Below are positions 1 through 4,720 of a DNA stretch of 6,120 bases, one piece after another. The translations under genes and the position numbers were made by a program. The stretch spans positions 1-6,120 of the forward strand of contig JAGCOQ010000079.1 of NCBI GenBank assembly GCA_017642625.1, read 5' to 3'. Positions within the stretch are counted from its first letter, which is position 1, and each line of letters opens with the position of its first letter. The notes below the pieces were generated by a model, which saw only the letters and a list, made by a program, of their open reading frames with translations, did not search any database and had not been told where the DNA came from. The stretch comes from Alphaproteobacteria bacterium (GTDB lineage Bacteria > Pseudomonadota > Alphaproteobacteria > Rs-D84).

Positions 1-642
1 AAAACACGCAACAACGCATATGCGCGAAACAATAATCTGCATTTGGCGCGCAACAAACGAATCGGTTGCGCCAATCTGGTTCAATATTTCCAGTTCGCGT
101 TTATGCAACATTGCGGTATTACGTGCGATATATGAAACACACACCGCAATCGCCCCTAGTGTCAGTGCCAAAATAAGTCCGGCAATAAACGCCATTTTCC
201 AACCAGCCGACATTGGTGTCTGCAACGCATCTGCGTGCGTAAGGAAGCGACCATACGGCGCAACTTTATCTGATACTTCGTTCAAATCCGATTCGGATTT
301 AAATCGAACCTCCCACATTTTGGGTAAATAATTTTTTAATGCGCTGCCGCCTGAAACCCAGGGGCGCATCAAGCGCAACATTTCATCATTTGTGATTTCG
401 CGCATTGTTTCGATTTTTGATGCGTTGGTGTTTAATATCTTGGCAACATCCGATTCGTTCTTTTGATTTGTGACCTGAACAGTCGCGTATAAATCCCACT
501 GTGCATTCCAACGCACAACGCCGGTTCCAATAGAAATCGCAACGCCCAACGCCAACACCGCCATGAAAGTGAGTAAACCCATAATCGCCGTCATAAAGAC
601 GGATTGTTCGCGGACCAATGAAAATACAGTTGCACGTTTCAT
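1..642 (-). CDS. ftsX: Cell division ABC transporter permease FtsX (3' end beyond the window)
   Basis: This is the integral membrane partner of FtsE. In other bacteria the FtsEX complex sits in the inner membrane at the divisome and passes ATP-driven conformational change to periplasmic peptidoglycan hydrolases or their activators. Translating the minus strand from the ATG at 642 gives 214 codons with no stop before the left edge; the family is usually about 300 residues, so roughly the last third is missing. The visible part shows a short cytoplasmic N-terminus, TM1 at about residues 16-38, an extracytoplasmic domain at about 40-148, TM2 at about 150-172, and the start of TM3 from about 205. 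The cytoplasmic stretch ELEILNQIGATDSFVARQM (from residue 183) matches the conserved E-x-x-x-L-x-x-x-GATD-x-F signature of FtsX. The start codon directly follows the ftsE stop (TAA then ATG), which implies translational coupling. The family assignment is firm. Confidence 0.9.
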   Translation of the reverse strand, partial: MKRATVFSLVREQSVFMTAIMGLLTFMAVLALGVAISIGTGVVRWNAQWDLYATVQVTNQKNESDVAKILNTNASKIETMREITNDEMLRLMRPWVSGGSALKNYLPKMWEVRFKSESDLNEVSDKVAPYGRFLTHADALQTPMSAGWKMAFIAGLILALTLGAIAVCVSYIARNTAMLHKRELEILNQIGATDSFVARQMQIIVSRICVVACF

Positions 643-1425
643 TTATGCGTTTCCAATTTCATCAAATTGTTTCGATAACTCTGTGAAATAGTTTTTCGGG
701 GTTGGACCCTTCCATACCTTTTTTGCGTCTGGCACAGCGGCGGATGATTTGCCCACAAAGCCGACACGGTGATTTTCAACATGGATTACCGGAAACTTAT
801 ACGTCTCCATCAACTTCTTGTTATGTGTCGCCAAAATAATCGTTGTGCCAAACAATTTATTCATTTGAATAAACAGTTCCATCAAGCGTGACGCGTTTTC
901 ATCATCCAAATTTCCAGTTGGTTCGTCGGCCAGTAATATAGATGGTTGAACAATAATGGCACGCGCAACGGAAACGCGTTGTTGTTGTCCGCCCGATAAT
1001 TCCATTGGCTTTACATCAGCGAATTTACCAAGACCGACCCAATCAAGAACCTTGGCAACCAGTTTTTTTACCTTGGCTTCTGCAATGCCGCGCACGCGCA
1101 GGGGCAGGGCGACATTATCAAACACCGTCATATGCGACAGTAATGAATATTCTTGAAATACAATCGCCATTCTGTGACGCAACATAGCGATATCATCACG
1201 TGTAAGTTCCGCGGTGTTTTTCCCGAATAACTTAATTTGCCCACGCAGTGGTTTGTGTAATTGGTATATCAATCGCAGTAATGTTGTTTTACCCGCGCCC
1301 GATGCACCCGACAGAAAATAAAATGCACCACTGCTGATATTAAAAGATACGTCAGTAAGCACTTCGGTCGCGTTGTCATACGCTGCCGCCACATTTGCAA
1401 AAGATATGATGGTCTTTTCTTCCAT
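643..1425 (-). CDS. ftsE: Cell division ATP-binding protein FtsE
   Basis: This is the cytoplasmic ABC ATPase of the FtsEX complex; it hydrolyses ATP to drive FtsX. The 260-residue product has every catalytic element: Walker A GASGAGKT (40-47), Q-loop Gln91 in VFQEYSLLSHMTV, ABC signature LSGGQQQR (143-150), Walker B ILLADE (163-168), D-loop GNLD (171-174) and switch His201 in ATHN. The pairing with ftsX and the Q-loop region (FQ...LL.HMTV.DNVALPLRV) favour FtsE over LolD-type ATPases. It is longer than the usual 220-230 residues because of a basic and polar C-terminal extension from about residue 224. The ATG at 1425 is the natural start, since residues 6-12 already form the first strand of the fold. 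No convincing Shine-Dalgarno sequence precedes it, and a promoter-like -10 lies only 7 bases upstream. The pal terminator separates it from pal. Confidence 0.94.
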   Translation of the reverse strand: MEEKTIISFANVAAAYDNATEVLTDVSFNISSGAFYFLSGASGAGKTTLLRLIYQLHKPLRGQIKLFGKNTAELTRDDIAMLRHRMAIVFQEYSLLSHMTVFDNVALPLRVRGIAEAKVKKLVAKVLDWVGLGKFADVKPMELSGGQQQRVSVARAIIVQPSILLADEPTGNLDDENASRLMELFIQMNKLFGTTIILATHNKKLMETYKFPVIHVENHRVGFVGKSSAAVPDAKKVWKGPTPKNYFTELSKQFDEIGNA

Positions 1426-1432
1426 GTATTCG

Positions 1433-1462
1433 ATAGTAGTAAAAAATAGGTTGGGTTTGCAA
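1433..1462 (-). promoter_or_regulatory. Putative ftsEX promoter, possibly giving a leaderless transcript
   Basis: On the minus strand a TTGCAA hexamer (1462-1457) is followed after 18 bases by TACTAT (1438-1433). The ftsE ATG begins 8 bases after the last -10 base, about where transcription would start. The pal terminator just upstream makes a separate promoter plausible. The -35 matches consensus only partly, so this is a pattern-based inference. Confidence 0.45.
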
Positions 1463-1472
1463 GAAAATTAAC

Positions 1473-1497
1473 AAAAAAAAATCGCCCAAACGGGCGA
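1473..1497 (-). terminator. Rho-independent terminator of pal
   Basis: On the minus strand a perfect 6-bp GC-rich stem (1497-1492 paired with 1487-1482, TCGCCC/GGGCGA) with a 4-base loop is followed directly by a run of nine T residues (1481-1473). It begins 5 bases past the pal stop codon. On the plus strand only about five T residues follow the stem region, so minus-strand use is strongly favoured. Confidence 0.9.
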
Positions 1498-1501
1498 ATT
1501 T

Positions 1502-1903
1502 TTATTTCTTTTGAGTCTTGGTTGTCACATTTCTGTTCTTGGCCCAGATTTCTTCACCACTACCTGGATACTGTGGATTTTCCTTGCCATAAGAAATGGT
1601 TTTAATTCTTTCTGGTTCGATACCATCTTTGACCAAAGTGTGTGCCGCATTTCCCGCGCGCAACGCACCCAGTGCCAAGTTGTATTCTGTTGAACCGCGT
1701 TCGTCGCAATGACCCTCCAGTACGACATTTACATTTTCGTTTTTCTTCATATATAACGATTGTGCTTCAAGGTCTTTTTTTGCGCTGCTGGTAATTTCAG
1801 CAGAATCAAAAGCAAAGAAAACTTTATCGTCATTTATGTTGTTTTTTGTGCCACTGCATGCCGCCAAAGCCAACAAAACAGGGACAAACATTATCTTTCT
1901 CAT
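1502..1903 (-). CDS. pal: Peptidoglycan-associated lipoprotein Pal (OmpA-like C-terminal domain)
   Basis: This is an outer-membrane lipoprotein that binds peptidoglycan; in the Tol-Pal system it holds the outer membrane to the wall and helps constriction at division. I start it at the ATG at 1903 (133 residues), because an AAAGGA ribosome site lies about 6 bases upstream. The in-frame ATG at 1918 gives five more residues but overlaps poorly with that site and would spoil the signal peptide. The signal peptide ends in lipobox LAAC with Cys16 as the lipidated residue. A short linker of about 10 residues leads to the OmpA-like domain (VFFAFDSAEI from about 28). Peptidoglycan-contact residues are visible as Asp67 in GHCDERG and Arg82 in LGALRA, 15 residues apart as in OmpA; the SYGKENP motif is also present. 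The usual terminal NRR plus hydrophobic strand is replaced by NRN and a polar tail (VTTKTQKK). No tolB lies upstream; the neighbour there is divergent. Confidence 0.93.
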   Translation of the reverse strand: MRKIMFVPVLLALAACSGTKNNINDDKVFFAFDSAEITSSAKKDLEAQSLYMKKNENVNVVLEGHCDERGSTEYNLALGALRAGNAAHTLVKDGIEPERIKTISYGKENPQYPGSGEEIWAKNRNVTTKTQKK

Positions 1904-1927
1904 TTCACATCCTTTCACTACGAATTA

Positions 1928-1957
1928 AATTTAGCAAAATTTATAAAAAGTTGTCAA
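1928..1957 (-). promoter_or_regulatory. Probable sigma-70-type promoter of pal
   Basis: The minus strand has a perfect TTGACA -35 (1957-1952), an 18-base AT-rich spacer and a TAAATT -10 (1933-1928). The predicted start lies about 20 bases before the pal ATG, leaving room for the AAAGGA ribosome site. The perfect -35 and the position make this one of the better-supported sites in the window. Confidence 0.7.
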
Positions 1958-1975
1958 TATATGTTTTTTTTACTT

Positions 1976-2003
1976 TTTTGAGGGGGGCAAAATATGATAT
2001 ACT
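1976..2003 (+). promoter_or_regulatory. Putative promoter of the beta-barrel gene, with a G-tract in the spacer
   Basis: A TATACT -10 (1998-2003) precedes the gene at 2029, with a weak TTTTGA -35 (1976-1981) at 16-base spacing. Six consecutive G residues (1982-1987) fall inside the spacer. A strong ribosome site AGGGGGA (2016-2022) lies 6 bases before the ATG. An alternative -10 is TATGAT at 1993-1998. Confidence 0.5.
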
Positions 2004-2028
2004 TATAACAAAAATAGGGGGATAAAAT

Positions 2029-2766
2029 ATGAAGAGATTAATTTCGATTGTTGCACTGTTAGCCGTTGCTACACCTGCGTTTGCAGCGACCAAGGCACCA
2101 CGTCCAAGCCATATTACACGGACATCTGATGGTTCATATGATGTGACGTATAATTACACAGACAAGGCAAAGTCCGGTTGGTATGCAGCAGCACGTGCAG
2201 AATTGAGTTTCTTGAATTTCAAAAATAAATATTACGTTGATGGCGAATCCATTGGCGCAGACAACTATTCGTTGGAACCAATCTTTTCTGCGAACTTGGC
2301 ATTTGGTAAACGTATAAATTATTTTTGGCGTGCTGAATTAGAAGCCGGTTATATGAGTGAGTTTTCTGATTCTGACGAAGGTTTTGAAGTAAAATTATCT
2401 ACCCCGTATGCGATGTTCAATGGCTATTATGATTTCAGCAATGGCATCTATCTTGGTGCAGGACTTGGTGTCGCAATGCCAAGAACGGAATTGTTAGACC
2501 AAGAGTTTAAATCTGGTGGAAATCCAGAATGGTCTGTATCCCCAATGATGGGTTTGATGGCGGGTTATTCATATAAACTGGATGACAGTTTGGTATTGGA
2601 TTTACGTTATCGTCTTGCTGGTTTTTATGGCAATTCCCAAGAACGTCAATGGGTTGAAGGTGCCCAATTGACTGATGGTACAGATGTCGGTGGTATGCAT
2701 CTAAAAGATAAAATGGGTCTTGTTTTGTCTAATTCTATCTCGGTCGGTTTGAGATATGAATTTTAA
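2029..2766 (+). CDS. Outer-membrane beta-barrel protein (opacity/OmpA-barrel-like), function unknown
   Basis: The 245-residue product begins with a clear Sec signal peptide (basic MKR, a hydrophobic core at 4-15, then PAFA; predicted cleavage after Ala19). The mature part alternates hydrophobic/aromatic and polar residues in short amphipathic strands, such as WYAAARAELSFLNF, YAMFNGYYDF and IYLGAGLGVAM, joined by acidic, polar loops. It ends in SVGLRYEF, with the C-terminal Phe and alternating pattern recognised by the Bam machinery. Size and strand pattern suggest a small barrel of about eight strands like opacity/Omp25-type proteins, but I recognise no specific family motif. It is divergent from pal, has a strong AGGGGGA ribosome site and is followed 63 bases later by a gene with its own promoter, so it may be transcribed alone. 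No terminator hairpin is evident after it. Outer-membrane location is well supported; role and ligand are unknown. Confidence 0.8.
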   Translation: MKRLISIVALLAVATPAFAATKAPRPSHITRTSDGSYDVTYNYTDKAKSGWYAAARAELSFLNFKNKYYVDGESIGADNYSLEPIFSANLAFGKRINYFWRAELEAGYMSEFSDSDEGFEVKLSTPYAMFNGYYDFSNGIYLGAGLGVAMPRTELLDQEFKSGGNPEWSVSPMMGLMAGYSYKLDDSLVLDLRYRLAGFYGNSQERQWVEGAQLTDGTDVGGMHLKDKMGLVLSNSISVGLRYEF

Positions 2767-2778
2767 CCAAAAAAGGGC

Positions 2779-2807
2779 TTGGTCGCGATTCGCAAATGTG
2801 ATATAAT
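2779..2807 (+). promoter_or_regulatory. Extended -10 promoter of the first repeat-protein gene
   Basis: A perfect TATAAT -10 (2802-2807) is preceded by the TGn extension (TG at 2799-2800). A partial -35, TTGGTC (2779-2784), sits at the optimal 17-base spacing. It lies in the 63-base gap after the beta-barrel gene, and the predicted start leaves a leader of about 15 bases that includes a GAGAGAGA purine run (2821-2828) serving as ribosome site. It probably drives this gene and the one starting at 4721. Confidence 0.7.
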
Positions 2808-2829
2808 AGAGTGGAAATAAGAGAGAGAT

Positions 2830-4665
2830 ATGAAAAAGCACACATTAAATATTTCAGTAGTTTCAATCCTGTGCGTATTGGGAGCCGTTTCGTTTAGCGA
2901 CGCGTTCGCTGCCGGATCTGTTCGTGCATTGGGTGGATCGGGAACATATGATGGCACAACCGCGGCGGCGACACGCAGTGGCACAACCACGGCACGTGTT
3001 GGTTCGTTGCGTATTTCGCCATCAACAACACGTTCTATATCGACTGCGACACGTACCAATACAGATGGTACAACAACGCCGACGGAACGTTTGTCTATTG
3101 GTAAATATTTAGGTGGTGCAACATCAGTCAGCACGTCTGGCGGTGGTTCTTCATCTGGTGGCGGTTCTGGTGAAGGTGGTGCGTCTGCTGCTGAAATCAA
3201 TCAGATTAATCAAAATATTCAGCAGTTGTTTAACACAACACAAGTAATCGAACAGGACATCACAAATCTTGAAAATGAAAAGCAAGATAGTTTGACCGCG
3301 GGTGATTATATCAAAATTGAAAATGACGAAGTGTCGTTGGATTTGGGCGCGTTGCAGGATGCATGGGGTATCAACACCAGATATGATTCCGCATCTGATG
3401 AAATTCAGGTTACAACTGATGGCGGCGCAACATGGACCAAGGTGTTCAAAGTTTCTGACTTGGCGGGCGACTATGTAACCCCTGCGGAATTGGAAGAAGA
3501 AATTAACGATTTGGCCAAGAAATCAGAGGTAAATGGTTTGGCGGCTCGTGTGGCGGCATTGGAAACAGCGATGGAAAATCTTGATATTCCAGACCAGGTT
3601 CAATCCGACTGGTTGCAATCAAATGCATCAGATCCGTCGTTTATCAAGAACAAACCGACAATACCGGCAAACATTGCAACAACCGATGATTTGGCTGGCT
3701 ATGCCACGACCGATGCGTTGAACGCGAAACAAGATAAAATTGATGATTTGGCGGATATTCGTTCCGGTGCGGCAGCGGGTGCAACCGCGGTTCAGCCGGA
3801 TGATTTGTCGGATTATGCCAAAACCAGCGATGTGGAAAGTGCATTGGCGGGCAAGCAAGATACATTGACATTTGATACCACCCCAACGACGGGATCAACC
3901 AATCCTGTTACGTCAGAGGGTATCAAGGCGGCTATTGCGGCGGCCCAGTTAGATGGTGAAGTTGACTTAACTAATTATCCGACCAAGACCGAAATGAATA
4001 CTGCGTTGGATGGGAAACAAAATACGATTGACGACCTGGCGGACATCCGTTCGGGTGCGGCGGCGGGTGCGACTGCGGTTCAACCGGATGATTTGGACGA
4101 CTATGCCAAAATTGCGGATATTCCAGAACAGCAACAGGCAAACTGGGCTGAGACGGACGATACCAACCCATCGTTCATCTTGAACAAGCCAACTAATTTA
4201 GTGACATCGGACGTTTTGGGCGACGGTTTTGATGCAAATAACACTGTTGCCGATGCGTTGGATACGAAACAAGATGCAATCAACGATTTGGCGGCAATTC
4301 GTGATAACGCGGCGGCGGGTGCTGGTGCGGCGGCGGCATTGGGTGATGACTTTGATGCCGACAATACTGTTGCCGATGCACTAGAAGATTTGGCGGCTGA
4401 TATTGATGCGATTCCAGAACAGGTTAATTCCGACTGGAACGCGACTGGTGGTGTTGCCGAAATCTTGAACAAGCCGGATTTGGCGAACTATGTTGCCAAG
4501 CCAGAGGTTCCATCAACACCGGGTGATTATCTGTTAAAGGTTAATAACGAAGGCGACACCCCGACATATTCATGGGTTGATGCCACCGATTATGATAATG
4601 CCAGTGGCGGTGGCGGCGCCGATCCGACCGGCCCTGACTTTGATTGGGATGATTCTGGTTGGTAA
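2830..4665 (+). CDS. Exported fibre-like repeat protein built from phage-tail-fibre-type modules
   Basis: The 611-residue product starts with a Sec signal peptide (MKK, a hydrophobic core, cleavage predicted after Ala27 in AFA-A). In order: a Ser/Thr/Arg-rich, net basic low-complexity region (28-103); a Gly/Ser hinge (104-117); a coiled coil (about 120-151) with hydrophobic residues at 123, 126, 130, 133, 140, 144 and 147; a beta-type segment around GDYIKIENDEVSLDLG; a second short helical region (about 221-251); then a repeat stalk to about 560. Stalk modules include three DW/NW...LNKP-type units (from 253, 431 and 528), two near-identical DDLADIRSGAAAGATAVQ units (from 304 and 400) with a degenerate third (484), and a GKQDT...FDTTPT...AAQLDGEVDL unit (338-383). 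It ends in a Gly-rich acidic tail, GPDFDWDDSGW. Such modules are known from phage tail fibres; the signal peptide argues against a phage structural protein. A secreted or surface fibre is inferred. I see no beta-barrel anchor, lipobox or sorting motif, so attachment is unknown. Confidence 0.85.
   Translation: MKKHTLNISVVSILCVLGAVSFSDAFAAGSVRALGGSGTYDGTTAAATRSGTTTARVGSLRISPSTTRSISTATRTNTDGTTTPTERLSIGKYLGGATSVSTSGGGSSSGGGSGEGGASAAEINQINQNIQQLFNTTQVIEQDITNLENEKQDSLTAGDYIKIENDEVSLDLGALQDAWGINTRYDSASDEIQVTTDGGATWTKVFKVSDLAGDYVTPAELEEEINDLAKKSEVNGLAARVAALETAMENLDIPDQVQSDWLQSNASDPSFIKNKPTIPANIATTDDLAGYATTDALNAKQDKIDDLADIRSGAAAGATAVQPDDLSDYAKTSDVESALAGKQDTLTFDTTPTTGSTNPVTSEGIKAAIAAAQLDGEVDLTNYPTKTEMNTALDGKQNTIDDLADIRSGAAAGATAVQPDDLDDYAKIADIPEQQQANWAETDDTNPSFILNKPTNLVTSDVLGDGFDANNTVADALDTKQDAINDLAAIRDNAAAGAGAAAALGDDFDADNTVADALEDLAADIDAIPEQVNSDWNATGGVAEILNKPDLANYVAKPEVPSTPGDYLLKVNNEGDTPTYSWVDATDYDNASGGGGADPTGPDFDWDDSGW
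3739..4110 (+). repeat. Two copies of the DDLADIRSGAAAGATAVQ module
   Basis: Copies of 28 codons at 3739-3822 and 4027-4110, 288 bases apart, encode the same protein segment except for one residue (Ser versus Asp near the end). They nevertheless differ at eleven synonymous codons. A third, diverged copy starts at 4279 (INDLAAIRDNAAAGAG). The module type is familiar from phage tail-fibre proteins. Confidence 0.9.
3841..3978 (+). repeat. 46-residue module shared with the downstream gene (copy 1)
   Basis: This encodes ALAGKQDTLTFDTTPT and continues to AAQLDGEVDLTNY. The same module, of identical length (46 codons), occurs in the next gene at 5090-5227. Both ends are nearly identical in DNA, while the central part (after TTPT) has diverged. 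It is direct evidence that the two genes are paralogous or exchange modules. Confidence 0.9.
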
Positions 4666-4720
4666 AGCCAAAACATGTACAGGAATAACAAGGTAAAATA
4701 GCAGCGATAGCGAGAAACAA

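Larger units (their letters stand above)
3586..4476 (+). repeat. Three dispersed IPEQ..DW...LNKP units in the first repeat gene
   Basis: Units lie at 3586-3666, 4120-4191 and 4411-4476. The first two have a longer form (IPDQVQSDW...SFIKNKP and IPEQQQANW...SFILNKP). The third has the shorter SDWNATGGVAEILNKP form that dominates in the downstream gene. The conserved Trp and the terminal NKP are invariant, as in tail-fibre proteins carrying this motif. Confidence 0.85.

Noticed and set aside
20..331. Plus-strand open frame of 103 codons at the left edge
   Set aside because: It is antisense to ftsX, whose TM segments and GATD motif are clear. No ribosome site or coherent protein features.
2763..3200. 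Minus-strand open frame of 145 codons, rich in Pro and Val
   Set aside because: It lies antisense to the signal peptide and Ser/Thr/Gly-rich region of the first repeat protein and has a composition explained by reverse-complemented Gly, Thr and Ser codons. It has no ribosome site or recognisable fold.
4101..4472. Minus-strand open frame of 123 codons
   Set aside because: It is antisense to the repeat stalk. Its Ala/Ser-rich content mirrors the GCG- and GAT-rich codons of the real gene.
4666..4720. Promoter or terminator in the gap between the two repeat genes
   Set aside because: A TAAAAT sequence (4694-4699) has no -35 at suitable spacing, and no stable hairpin with a T-run is seen.
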